NCBI GenBank assembly: GCA_009691645.1 | Contig: SIAT01000048.1 | Span: 1-10,697, forward strand | Source: Pedosphaera sp. | Lineage (GTDB): Bacteria; Verrucomicrobiota; Verrucomicrobiia; Limisphaerales; SIAT01 | Length of the DNA stretch: 10,697 nt | Reading direction: 5' to 3' | Shown here: positions 1 to 6,872 of the stretch, piece by piece | Layout: each line of letters opens with the position of its first letter | How positions within the stretch are numbered: the first letter of the stretch is position 1 | Translations under genes and position numbers: made by a program | Notes under the pieces: model-generated | Databases searched by the model: none | What the model was told of the DNA's origin: nothing | Seen by the model: only the letters and a program-made list of their open reading frames with translations

Positions 1-188
1 CGCTCTCCTTCAGCCGCAAGACGAAGGAGCCCGGTTGGAACTTCCGCGCCATCATCGTCACGAACAACAATGTGGTCGTGTACAAAATCTGGTCGGGCCA
101 GCCGTGCATCGAACGCTACGAAGACAAGGCCAGACCACTCGGCCCCCTTCAGACGCTGGATGACATCCGACCGCCGATACCCATCTAA
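1..188 (+). CDS. 3' end of an unidentified protein (partial)
   Basis: A reading frame is open from the left edge (first full codon at base 3) to a TAA at 186-188, giving the last 61 residues of a protein. The tail is mixed: a beta-like stretch (RAIIVTNNNVVVYKIW) followed by a proline-rich end (PLGPLQTLDDIRPPIPI). I do not recognise a family. Codon use fits a real GC-rich gene, and the frame stops one base before the stop codon of the convergent minus-strand gene, which is a natural gene boundary. There is no signal for membrane segments in the visible part. The start and any conserved domain lie outside the window, so the function cannot be judged. Confidence 0.65.
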   Translation, partial: LSFSRKTKEPGWNFRAIIVTNNNVVVYKIWSGQPCIERYEDKARPLGPLQTLDDIRPPIPI

Positions 189-189
189 G

Positions 190-1320
190 TCAGGCGCGCA
201 TCTTCTCGGGATCCAACCCGTTCGCGAAGCACCACTCGCGGTAGGCGAATGGCGAAATCTCGCTCGGCTTGATCTCGCTGCGGCCGCCCCAGAAAACATT
301 CGTGTAGAAAATCTCGATGCCGGTCTCGCGCAGGTGCGCGTCGATCGCCGCCTTGTGCGCCAGCACCGCGGCCTTCTCCGTGCCGTGCGCCACGCCCATG
401 ACATTCACGTCGCGGAACTCCGGCCCGCCTTCGCGCCAGTAGGCGTGTGTCATGATGTGGTGTCGGCCCACTTCCCGCCCCGCCTCGATCTCCCGGCCGG
501 GTGTCACAGCCCAATGGAAAAGCGCGTTGTAACGCGTGACCTGCTCACCGGTGGAAAGCTGCTTCACATGCTCGAGGAACGTCGAGAAGCGCCCGATGAT
601 GCGGCGGCGGTTCATCTCCTCGGCGACTTCGAAGAACGTTTCCAGCGGCACCCCGGCCTCTTTCGCGCGCGAGGCCCACAGGTCCGGCGTCAATTCCTCC
701 GGCGAAAACTCGCGCTTGAGCACCACGAGCACGCGCCACTCGAGATCGTTCAACGTTACGATGCTCACGTCCTGCACGTCGGCCGGTGCGTCGGCACGGC
801 TGCCCGGCTCCATTCCTTTGCGCCGCACATGACCGACGCCGAGCGCGAAAAGCCGCTTCGCCGGCAGCAGGATGAATTTCTTCGCGCCCGTCTGCGCAGC
901 GAGGAACTCGCAGTGTTTCGTCATCGAAAACCCCTGCGGCACCTTGAGCGTGGTCCAGAGTTTGTAAGTGGATCCGGGCGAAGCCGCGTCCGTCGAGCGC
1001 GTCACGACGTGGCCGGAAAACGGGTCTTTCTGGAACATGTAATCGAAGGCCATGTCCAACTGTTCCTGCGGCACTTCCCACGCCACCAGCGCGCCTTGCG
1101 CGAGGTTCGTCGCGAGCAGCGTCTGGCGCACGCGGCGGATCGTCCCCGCCCGCAGCATCGCTTGAATGCGCTCGATCACCAGCGGCAACTCGACGCCGGA
1201 TAGCCGGGCGATCTCCTGCAACGGCTGGCGCTGAAAGCCCTGCACGCGATCCTCCGACACGGTGAGAATCTGCGCGTTGACGGGATCGGCGATCTGGACG
1301 GGAACGGATGTGACACTCAT
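190..1320 (-). CDS. Fused AhbA/AhbB-like siroheme decarboxylase family protein (Lrp/AsnC-like fold, two units)
   Basis: 376 residues made of two similar halves, each a winged-helix segment followed by an Lrp/AsnC-like alpha-beta domain. Half 1 has its HTH at about 32-70 and its ligand domain at about 76-167, with SGHVVTR (H104) and YKLWTT (119-124). Half 2 has its HTH at about 190-251 and its ligand domain at about 262-345, with MTHAYWRE (H292, Y294, R296) and VNVMGVAHG (305-313). This arrangement matches siroheme decarboxylases (AhbA/AhbB, NirD/L/G/H), which convert siroheme to 12,18-didecarboxysiroheme in the alternative heme or heme d1 routes. Those are usually separate chains of about 150-170 residues; here both are fused. 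The H-x-Y-x-R pattern is intact in half 2 but is H-V-V-T-R in half 1. The ATG at 1318-1320 has only a weak GAAG close upstream. Alternative reading: an AsnC-type regulator that has kept the fold but not the catalysis. No ahbC, ahbD or other nir genes are in the window. Confidence 0.75.
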   Translation of the reverse strand: MSVTSVPVQIADPVNAQILTVSEDRVQGFQRQPLQEIARLSGVELPLVIERIQAMLRAGTIRRVRQTLLATNLAQGALVAWEVPQEQLDMAFDYMFQKDPFSGHVVTRSTDAASPGSTYKLWTTLKVPQGFSMTKHCEFLAAQTGAKKFILLPAKRLFALGVGHVRRKGMEPGSRADAPADVQDVSIVTLNDLEWRVLVVLKREFSPEELTPDLWASRAKEAGVPLETFFEVAEEMNRRRIIGRFSTFLEHVKQLSTGEQVTRYNALFHWAVTPGREIEAGREVGRHHIMTHAYWREGGPEFRDVNVMGVAHGTEKAAVLAHKAAIDAHLRETGIEIFYTNVFWGGRSEIKPSEISPFAYREWCFANGLDPEKMRA

Positions 1321-1442
1321 ATCTTCAACTCAAAATCGCGTTATTGTGTGCGCAGATAAACCACGGACGCCAACCTTTTCTGGACCGAACCTGCCCCAAA
1401 CTTGCCCTCACGTCTCGCTAGCTGAAACCACATCGCCAACAT

Positions 1443-2543
1443 TCAACGTGGCGGCAACCCCAACGCGCGGCGCAGATGCGGCTCGAGCCCGCGAGCGATG
1501 AAATAGAACCCGAGTGAATTGCAGTGGCGGCCGTCCACAAGCCCGCCGGCTTGGTCTTTCCACAACAAATCGAAACCATCCACGTAAGCGATAAAGAGGT
1601 CGCCGGCCTTCTGCCGTTGCTCGACGAAGTCGCGCGCGACCTTGCGCTTCTCCAACTGTTCCTTCGCGACCGCCGCCTCCAGCGCTTCGCCCGCATTGTA
1701 GAACGGACCGGGAATGATGATCGGCACTTTCGGATGCTTCTTGCGCAGCACATCTACGAACCCCGGCAGCGTCGCTTGAAACTGGGATGCGGTCGGGTTC
1801 GCCGAGTAATCGAGCACGTAGCAGGCGGGGTCCACCTCCGTCATCGCGATTGCCACCGGCGTGTCGCCCAGTCCGTTGGCGCTGAAACCGAGGTTCACGA
1901 AATCGCTGTCCGTCCAACGCCCGAGGATGGCCGGGAAACTCATGCCGGGATTCGACGCGCAGCCGCCCTGCGTGATGCTCGATCCGTAATAGACCACCGG
2001 TTTCTTCACCGCAAACGGCTTGGGCAATTCGATCCGCGCCTTCGGATCAAGCGTGATTTCCTCGATGGCCACCCCTTTGTAGAGCGGCAGATAAATCGTG
2101 ATGTCGCGCAGCGCGTTGGTTTTGCCCACCGTCCATTCCTTCACTATGCGACCCTCTTTGTCCGGCGCTACGCTGCCGAGATAATCTTCGCCCACGTACA
2201 AATCGAACCCGCTTTGGCCGATGCTCGTCATGTGCGGCATCGTCGTGGTGTCGGGATTTTTGGCGACGATGCCGATCGTCAGCGAATCGGTGCGGAACCG
2301 CAGTCGTCCCCCCGAGGGATGCTGCGCGAGCGTCCAGACGGCCGCGCGAAATGTATCCTTCGATCGCGCCGGCAAGCGCCGCAGCGCCGGCTTGTCCTCC
2401 GCGAACCACGGTAGTCCGCTCACGCCAATGCGCGCGTCGGGGAACTTGATCTGCTGACGCGCGGGCGCCTCGGCGGCGCTGACACAGAAGACGACGGACG
2501 AAACAACCGCCACGAGGCACAGGAGTTGAAAGTGGTTTTTCAT
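1443..2543 (-). CDS. Secreted SGNH/GDSL-type hydrolase with N-terminal GxDLY domain
   Basis: 366 residues from the ATG at 2541-2543. I chose this start because it opens directly into a signal peptide (hydrophobic residues 7-21, cleavage probably near VSA-AEA at 23-24); upstream in-frame codons run into hemW coding sequence. An N-terminal beta domain carries the GFDLYV signature (112-117) and ITIYLPLYKGV (148-158). The SGNH esterase domain follows: YGSSITQGG (186-194, nucleophile probably S189), NLGFSANG (217-224, block II glycine G219), DYSANP (245-250, N249) and DGRH (337-340, catalytic D337/H340). All four SGNH blocks are present, so it is probably an active ester hydrolase, exported to the periplasm or outside. 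The substrate is unknown; relatives with this architecture (GxDLY plus Lipase_GDSL_3 type) are thought to act on acylated carbohydrates. It starts 16 bases after the hemW stop, so it is probably co-transcribed with it. No clear Shine-Dalgarno is visible. Confidence 0.88.
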   Translation of the reverse strand: MKNHFQLLCLVAVVSSVVFCVSAAEAPARQQIKFPDARIGVSGLPWFAEDKPALRRLPARSKDTFRAAVWTLAQHPSGGRLRFRTDSLTIGIVAKNPDTTTMPHMTSIGQSGFDLYVGEDYLGSVAPDKEGRIVKEWTVGKTNALRDITIYLPLYKGVAIEEITLDPKARIELPKPFAVKKPVVYYGSSITQGGCASNPGMSFPAILGRWTDSDFVNLGFSANGLGDTPVAIAMTEVDPACYVLDYSANPTASQFQATLPGFVDVLRKKHPKVPIIIPGPFYNAGEALEAAVAKEQLEKRKVARDFVEQRQKAGDLFIAYVDGFDLLWKDQAGGLVDGRHCNSLGFYFIARGLEPHLRRALGLPPR

Positions 2544-2559
2544 GTTTCGAAAACAGCTC

Positions 2560-3735
2560 TCACAAAAACCGTTCTGCGGCGGTGTCGGCAAAGCGCAGGC
2601 CGCGTTCAGTGAGTTGAAACCGCTCGTCCGTGCGCCGGCCCCAGTCCTGCTCGACCAGCCACTCCATCTCGCGCGGCCACTCCGCGCGCAGATCGAAACC
2701 GGTGGCCTCCTGAAAGGCCGCGAACGGCCAGCCCGCATTCATCCGCAGACCGAACGCCGCCGTCTCGCCCGCACGCCGCCGCGGCGGCAGTTCCTCGCGC
2801 GACTCGATGGCGCGCACGCCCTTCTCCAGTTGCTCGCAGTAGAGTTGCGTGTTCGACCAGTTCCGCGTGCGCACGCCGTTCACGTAGCCCGTGGCGCTGG
2901 GGCCGAGACTGTGGAACGATCCGCCGCGCCAGTAATTCAGGTTGTGCCGGCAGGCTCGCGAGGGGATCTGCGACTCCGGCTTCTCGATCGCGGGATTGTC
3001 CTTCGCAAAGTTCGCCACTTCGTATTGATGATAACCGTGCGCGCGGGAGAAGGAGACAAGCTCCTCGTACATCTCACAGGCCAGATCCTCGTTCACATCG
3101 AACTCGCCGGCTTGCAACTGATGATACAGCGGCGTGTCCTCTTCGTAGATTACCTCGTAGCTGGAGAGATGCTCGCTGCCGAGCGCCGCCGCCTCGCGCA
3201 ACGTCGCGCGCCAAATCTCCATCGTCTGGCGTGGAATGGCGAACATCAGATCAATGTTCACGTTGTCGAAGCCGGCGCCGCGCAGGATGTCGAACGACTT
3301 GAACACCTGCTCGCGCGAGTGGATGCGCCCGAGTTTCTCCAGCAGTCGCTCATCCAGCGACTGCACCCCCATCGAGATGCGGTTCACGCCGTGGTCGCGC
3401 AACATCTTCGCTTTGTCCAGCGAGACGGTCGCGGGATTGCATTCCACCGTCCACTCCTGCGCGCCGAGCAGATGAAGCCGCTCCATCGCTTTGAGAACGG
3501 TTTCCCACTGGCGAAGGTTGAGAAGCGAAGGCGTGCCGCCGCCGAAGAAAATGGTACGCGGTTTTAGATCGGGCGCGACGAGTTCCATCTCGCGCACGAG
3601 CGCGGCCACGTAGCGGTTCACCACCTCGCCGGAAGGCGGCGCGGAGTAGAACGCGCAATACTCGCACTTGTGCGCGCAGAAGGGCACGTGCACATACAGA
3701 CTGCGCACAGGGGAAAGAGACCCATTCGACACCAT
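2560..3735 (-). CDS. hemW: Radical SAM heme chaperone HemW
   Basis: 391 residues, the normal HemW size. The radical SAM cluster motif is C20-x3-C24-x2-C27 followed by A-F29. HemN, the true oxygen-independent coproporphyrinogen oxidase, carries a further Cys at that last position, so Phe favours HemW. Other family marks are FFGGGTPSLL (63-72, SAM-binding glycines), ECNP (98-101), RISMGVQS (119-126), the HNLNYW motif (264-269) and a C-terminal HemN_C-type domain (about 320-388). HemW binds heme and is thought to hand it to apo-proteins of the respiratory chain; it does not oxidise coproporphyrinogen. The ATG at 3733-3735 leaves a short leader before the first conserved strand and has no Shine-Dalgarno. 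The gene lies 60 bases downstream of the cold-shock gene on the same strand and 16 bases upstream of the esterase gene. It is often annotated as coproporphyrinogen III oxidase by older pipelines. Confidence 0.95.
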   Translation of the reverse strand: MVSNGSLSPVRSLYVHVPFCAHKCEYCAFYSAPPSGEVVNRYVAALVREMELVAPDLKPRTIFFGGGTPSLLNLRQWETVLKAMERLHLLGAQEWTVECNPATVSLDKAKMLRDHGVNRISMGVQSLDERLLEKLGRIHSREQVFKSFDILRGAGFDNVNIDLMFAIPRQTMEIWRATLREAAALGSEHLSSYEVIYEEDTPLYHQLQAGEFDVNEDLACEMYEELVSFSRAHGYHQYEVANFAKDNPAIEKPESQIPSRACRHNLNYWRGGSFHSLGPSATGYVNGVRTRNWSNTQLYCEQLEKGVRAIESREELPPRRRAGETAAFGLRMNAGWPFAAFQEATGFDLRAEWPREMEWLVEQDWGRRTDERFQLTERGLRFADTAAERFL

Positions 3736-3744
3736 GGGAGAATA

Positions 3745-3761
3745 GCCGACACGCCGTCGGC
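3745..3761 (-). terminator. Weak hairpin between the cold-shock gene and hemW
   Basis: GCCGAC (3745-3750) and GTCGGC (3756-3761) form a 6-bp stem with a 5-base loop. A second small stem, CGCGG (3777-3781) with CCGCG (3786-3790), lies just upstream on the minus strand, right after the cold-shock stop codon. Neither is followed by a T run, so they are at best poor terminators. Partial read-through from the cold-shock gene into hemW is possible. Confidence 0.3.
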
Positions 3762-3795
3762 TTGAAAGGGACTTCGCGCGGCGGACCGCGGAAAG

Positions 3796-4002
3796 TTACT
3801 GCTTGGTGCGCTGGACGTTCAGGGCTTTCACGCCCTTCTCGCCGTCGGCGAGGTCGAAGTTCACCTCTTCGCCCTCATCCAGCGTCTTGTAGCCGTCCGC
3901 CTGGATGGCTGTATGGTGCACGAACACATCCGGGCCGCCTTCTTGGGAGATGAAGCCGAAACCCTTCTTGTTGTCGAACCACTTTACTTTTCCGGTTGCC
4001 AT
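3796..4002 (-). CDS. CspA-family cold-shock protein (nucleic-acid chaperone)
   Basis: 68 residues, a single cold-shock domain of typical length. The RNA-binding motifs are KGFGFI (13-18, RNP1) and VFVHH (26-30, RNP2), with the usual N-terminal KVKWF (5-9). Such proteins bind single-stranded RNA and DNA and melt secondary structure in the cytoplasm; some are cold-induced, others constitutive or growth-linked. The start at 4000-4002 is fixed by the family N-terminus (MATGKVKWF) and by a strong Shine-Dalgarno AAGGAAG (4008-4014, minus strand) 5 bases away; the open frame upstream is spurious. A promoter and a heavily folded leader precede the gene (see separate entries). Which csp paralogue this is (A, C, E and so on) cannot be decided from the sequence. 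Confidence 0.96.
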   Translation of the reverse strand: MATGKVKWFDNKKGFGFISQEGGPDVFVHHTAIQADGYKTLDEGEEVNFDLADGEKGVKALNVQRTKQ

Positions 4003-4022
4003 AGTTACTTCCTTACTTCCTC
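4003..4022 (-). promoter_or_regulatory. Tandem Shine-Dalgarno of the cold-shock gene
   Basis: Read on the minus strand, GAGGAAG (4016-4022) and AAGGAAG (4008-4014) are two near-identical Shine-Dalgarno cores spaced 8 bases apart. The proximal one lies 5 bases from the ATG and is the likely working site. It is the strongest ribosome-binding region in the window, consistent with a highly translated gene. Whether the distal copy is used is unknown. Confidence 0.7.
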
Positions 4023-4025
4023 TGA

Positions 4026-4080
4026 GGTTCGGCCAAAACAAAAAAAGCCCCTGCGCGGAGCCTGCTTGGGCCAGCGAACC
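4026..4080 (-). promoter_or_regulatory. Structured leader / possible attenuator of the cold-shock gene
   Basis: On the minus strand the leader can fold into an outer stem of 9 bp (GGTTC+GGCC at 4026-4034 with GGCC at 4069-4072 and GAACC at 4076-4080, three bases bulged). This outer stem encloses a small hairpin, GCCCC (4047-4051) with GGAGC (4057-4061), followed in the transcript by seven U and then GUUUU (4046 down to 4035). The inner part resembles an intrinsic terminator, yet no minus-strand gene ends here. It sits between the predicted promoter (4099-4127) and the start codon (4002), so it is probably leader RNA. It could be a temperature- or protein-responsive attenuator, since Csp proteins can melt terminator hairpins. 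The structure is directly readable; the regulatory role is inference. Confidence 0.5.
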
Positions 4081-4098
4081 AGTTGCGTTACAGACAGG

Positions 4099-4127
4099 TG
4101 AATAACCGCCGGTGCGTGATGCGTCAA
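4099..4127 (-). promoter_or_regulatory. Sigma70-type promoter for the cold-shock gene
   Basis: On the minus strand, TTGACG (4127-4122) is followed after 17 bases by TATTCA (4104-4099). The -35 box matches the consensus at 5 of 6 positions and the -10 box at 3 of 6. The predicted transcript start near 4092 gives a leader of about 90 bases, beginning about a dozen bases before the folded element. Spacing and position are right, but the -10 box is weak. Confidence 0.5.
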
Positions 4128-4164
4128 GCCCCCTTCTCATCAAACACCGCAACGCCCCAGCCGA

Positions 4165-4194
4165 TTGACACCTCCCCCGCCCCGCCCGTAACGT
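4165..4194 (+). promoter_or_regulatory. Possible uvrB promoter (leaderless arrangement)
   Basis: A perfect TTGACA at 4165-4170 is followed after 18 bases by TAACGT (4189-4194), a poor -10 match (3 of 6). Transcription would begin at about 4201, the A of the uvrB ATG, and no Shine-Dalgarno precedes the gene. This points to a leaderless mRNA but the -10 evidence is thin. No clear LexA-type palindrome was seen in 4081-4200. Confidence 0.35.
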
Positions 4195-4200
4195 CGTTTG

Positions 4201-6231
4201 ATGTTCGAATTGGCCGCGCCCTACTCGCCCGCTGGCGACCAACCGCAGGCAATCGCCAAGCTGGTCGCGGGACTGCGCGCCGCCAAGCAGCAGCAGGTCA
4301 TGCTCGGGGTGACCGGTTCGGGCAAGACGTTCGCCGTTGCCAACGTCATCGCGCAGGTGAACCGCCCCACGCTGGTCATCTCCCACAACAAGACGCTGGC
4401 CGCCCAGCTCTACGCGGAGTTCAAGGGGTTCTTCCCGCACAACGCGGTCGAGTACTTCGTCAGCTACTTCGATTACTACCAGCCCGAAGCCTACATCCCG
4501 CGCACGGACACTTTCATCGAAAAGGATTCCTCGGTGAACGAGGAGATCGAGCGGATGCGCCTTTCGACGATGGGATCCCTGATCTCCCGACGCGATGTCA
4601 TCGTCGTGGCGAGCGTCTCGTGCATCTACGGCATCGGCAGCAAAGAGGATTACGAGGCGCTGATGCTGCCGGTGCAACGCGGCATGGCCCTCTCGCGCGA
4701 GATTCTCCTCTTGCGGCTGGTGGACCTCCAATACACGCGGAACGACATCGCTTTCGAGCGAAGCCAGTTTCGCGTGCGCGGCGACACCGTGGAGGTGCGC
4801 CCGGCGCAGACCGAGGACGGCCTGCGGCTGGAGTTCTTCGGCAACGAACTGGAACGCATCAGCCGCTTCGATCCGCTCACGGGAAACGTGATCGAGACGC
4901 TGGAAAGCATCACGATCTTCCCCGGCAAACAATTCGTCACCTCCAGCGAGAAACTCAAACGCGCCATCCTCTCCATCCGCGAGGAGTTGGGACTGCGCAT
5001 CGCGGAGTTCGAAAAGAACGGCAAACTAATCGAGGCGCAGCGGATCAAACAGCGCACCGAATACGACCTCGAGATGATGGAGGAACTGGGCTATTGCTCC
5101 GGCATCGAGAACTACTCGCGGCACATCGCCGCCCGCCCGCCCGGCTCGCGGCCGTCCACGCTGCTCGACTTTTTCCCGAAGGATTACCTGCTGGTCATCG
5201 ATGAATCCCACGCCACCGTGCCGCAGATCGGCGCGATGTACGAAGGCGATCGCTCGCGCAAAACGGTGCTGGTGGAGCACGGCTTCCGTCTGCCCAGCGC
5301 GCTCGACAACCGGCCGCTGAATTTCCCCGAGTTCCAGTCGCTTCAAGGCCAGACACTCTACATGAGCGCCACGCCCGGCCCGCGCGAACTGGGCTGGGCT
5401 GGGAACGAAATCGCCGAACTGATCGTCCGCCCCACCGGCCTCGTGGATCCGCCCGTGACGGTGAAGCCGCTCAAAGGACAGATTGACGATCTCATGGAAG
5501 AGGCGCGCAAACGCATCGAGCTCAAGGAACGCGTGCTTGTCACCACGCTCACCAAGCGCACGGCCGAGGAACTCACCGACTACCTGCGCGATCTCGGTAT
5601 CAACGTCCGTTATCTGCACAGCGATATCGACGCGCTCGAACGCGTCGAGATCCTGCGCGCGCTGCGCAAAGGCGATTGCGATGTGCTCGTTGGCATCAAC
5701 CTCCTCCGCGAGGGCCTCGACCTGCCCGAGGTTTCGCTCGTCGCGATTCTTGACGCCGACAAGGAAGGTTATCTGCGTTCCACCACCAGCCTCATCCAGA
5801 GCGCCGGCCGCGCCGCACGGCACCTGCACGGTGCCGTCATTCTCTACGCGGACGTGATGACGGACAGCATCAAGAAGTTCCTCGCCGTCTGCGACTATCG
5901 GCGTCAAAAGCAGCTCGCCTACAATCAAGCCCACGGCATCACCCCGCGCAGCGTGACGCGCGCCGTGGAGGAAAGTCTCTCCTCCCACCGTGCCGCCACG
6001 AAGCGAGCCGACGCGTTGCTGCACGAATCCAACTCGAAGTTCGACGTGACCGAAACGCTCCGCGAACTGGAAGCCGAGATGCTCGAAGCGGCCACCAACC
6101 TCGAGTTCGAAAAGGCCGCGCTCCTGCGCGATCAAGTCAGACATCTCAAAGGAATGTTCGACAAGGAAGGCCCGACTGGCGCCACACCCTCGGCGAGCTA
6201 CCGGAAGAAACGTGTACGTGGGGAGAAGTAG
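4201..6231 (+). CDS. uvrB: Excinuclease ABC subunit UvrB
   Basis: 676 residues, full length for UvrB, the helicase-like damage-verifying subunit of nucleotide excision repair that is loaded by UvrA and recruits UvrC. Visible in order: Walker A GVTGSGKT (36-43); the DNA-clamping beta-hairpin region with FDYYQPEAY (90-98); RNDIAFERSQFRVRGD (180-195); the DESH Walker B box (334-337); YMSATPG (387-393); LREGLDLPE (502-510); motif VI QSAGRAAR (533-540); and a C-terminal UVR domain (about 619-652) for UvrC contact. I used the ATG at 4201 because MFELAAPYSPAGDQPQAI fits the family N-terminus; a TTG lies immediately before it at 4198. Small departures: QSAGRAAR instead of the common QTIGRAAR, and FLAVCDYRR (560-568) where most have AIDETERRR. 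All catalytic motifs are intact. It diverges from the cold-shock gene and converges with yqgE/algH. Confidence 0.97.
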   Translation: MFELAAPYSPAGDQPQAIAKLVAGLRAAKQQQVMLGVTGSGKTFAVANVIAQVNRPTLVISHNKTLAAQLYAEFKGFFPHNAVEYFVSYFDYYQPEAYIPRTDTFIEKDSSVNEEIERMRLSTMGSLISRRDVIVVASVSCIYGIGSKEDYEALMLPVQRGMALSREILLLRLVDLQYTRNDIAFERSQFRVRGDTVEVRPAQTEDGLRLEFFGNELERISRFDPLTGNVIETLESITIFPGKQFVTSSEKLKRAILSIREELGLRIAEFEKNGKLIEAQRIKQRTEYDLEMMEELGYCSGIENYSRHIAARPPGSRPSTLLDFFPKDYLLVIDESHATVPQIGAMYEGDRSRKTVLVEHGFRLPSALDNRPLNFPEFQSLQGQTLYMSATPGPRELGWAGNEIAELIVRPTGLVDPPVTVKPLKGQIDDLMEEARKRIELKERVLVTTLTKRTAEELTDYLRDLGINVRYLHSDIDALERVEILRALRKGDCDVLVGINLLREGLDLPEVSLVAILDADKEGYLRSTTSLIQSAGRAARHLHGAVILYADVMTDSIKKFLAVCDYRRQKQLAYNQAHGITPRSVTRAVEESLSSHRAATKRADALLHESNSKFDVTETLRELEAEMLEAATNLEFEKAALLRDQVRHLKGMFDKEGPTGATPSASYRKKRVRGEK

Positions 6232-6250
6232 CCGCGGGCTTCTGCCAACT

Positions 6251-6811
6251 TCAATTCTGCGACAAATCTTCCGGCCCGTCGGCCAGTAGTTTGTACTGCC
6301 AGCCCAGCCCGCTGAGGATTTGTTTCCAGAGCTTCTTCGAGTCAGTGCTGAAGATGAGGTTGAAATCGGCCGGATGCGTGAGCCAGGACTTTCGCTTCAT
6401 CTCGTCGTCGAGTTGGCCGGGCGCCCAACCCGCGTAACCGGCGAAAATCTTGAGCCGCGGCGGAGATGTGAATTTGTTGGTCAACTCCACCAACTCCTCG
6501 AGCGAGTGACTGAGTTGCAGATACTCCATCACGTTGCCGTTGCCGCAATCATCGGGCGCGTGCAGATAACTGAACGCGGAAGGCTGCACGGGGCCGCCGA
6601 GATAAAGCGTCCCGGCCTTGATGGTGTCCGGCAGATCCGCCGTGATCACATCGCCCACCGTATTGTCGGCGGCGCGGTTGAGGACGAGACCAAAAGCGCC
6701 CGTAGCGTCGTGCTGACAGACGAGGACGACCGTGTGATTGAAGAACGAGCCTGCCAACCCGCCGCCATCGAGCAGCAGTTGGCCGCGCAGGGATTTGGAA
6801 ACTTTGCCCAT
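6251..6811 (-). CDS. YqgE/AlgH family protein (UPF0301)
   Basis: 186 residues from the ATG at 6809-6811, matching the usual length of about 185-190. Family signatures are LRGQLLLD (8-15), FFNHTVVLVCQHD (23-35), GLVLNR (41-46), LGGPV (71-75) and GYAGWAPGQLDDE (125-137). It is a soluble alpha-beta protein. AlgH was named from alginate regulation in Pseudomonas, but the biochemical role of the family is still unsettled, so I give no specific function. An in-frame TTG at 6853 would add 14 residues (SEAQACCTLAQLL), but these do not look like family sequence and no Shine-Dalgarno supports either start. Its stop lies 19 bases from the uvrB stop on the opposite strand. Confidence 0.93.
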   Translation of the reverse strand: MGKVSKSLRGQLLLDGGGLAGSFFNHTVVLVCQHDATGAFGLVLNRAADNTVGDVITADLPDTIKAGTLYLGGPVQPSAFSYLHAPDDCGNGNVMEYLQLSHSLEELVELTNKFTSPPRLKIFAGYAGWAPGQLDDEMKRKSWLTHPADFNLIFSTDSKKLWKQILSGLGWQYKLLADGPEDLSQN

Positions 6812-6872
6812 CAAAAGCTGAGCCAATGTGCAACAGGCTTGCGCTTCTGACAATCCTGATTAAGTTCGCCAC

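Noticed and set aside
70..1203. A 377-codon + strand frame opposite the Ahb-like gene
   Set aside because: The translation is low-complexity Arg/His/Leu-rich and matches nothing I recognise. It also overlaps the end of the real + strand gene that stops at 188 in another frame.
1358..1440. Imperfect direct repeat AAACCA-N3/4-CGCCAAC (1358-1374 and 1425-1440) upstream of the Ahb-like gene
   Set aside because: There are only two copies, with unequal internal spacing and no recognisable promoter geometry; it is probably coincidence, though it could be a regulator site.
2544..2738. Upstream extension of the esterase into hemW (431 residues)
   Set aside because: It would overlap hemW coding sequence and hide a well-formed signal peptide that starts at 2543.
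2560..3735. Oxygen-independent coproporphyrinogen III oxidase (HemN)
   Set aside because: The cluster motif ends C27-A-F29 without the extra Cys of HemN, and the HNLNYW motif and length fit HemW.
3796..4932. Long N-terminal extension of the cold-shock protein (378 residues)
   Set aside because: The extension is antisense to uvrB and crosses the promoter and leader; the family start at 4002 has a strong Shine-Dalgarno.
5026..6144. A 372-codon minus-strand frame opposite uvrB
   Set aside because: Antisense shadow of uvrB; the + strand has every UvrB motif.
6812..6853. TTG start for yqgE/algH adding 14 residues
   Set aside because: The extra residues do not resemble the family, and the ATG at 6811 gives the usual length. 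It is not excluded, because neither start has a Shine-Dalgarno.
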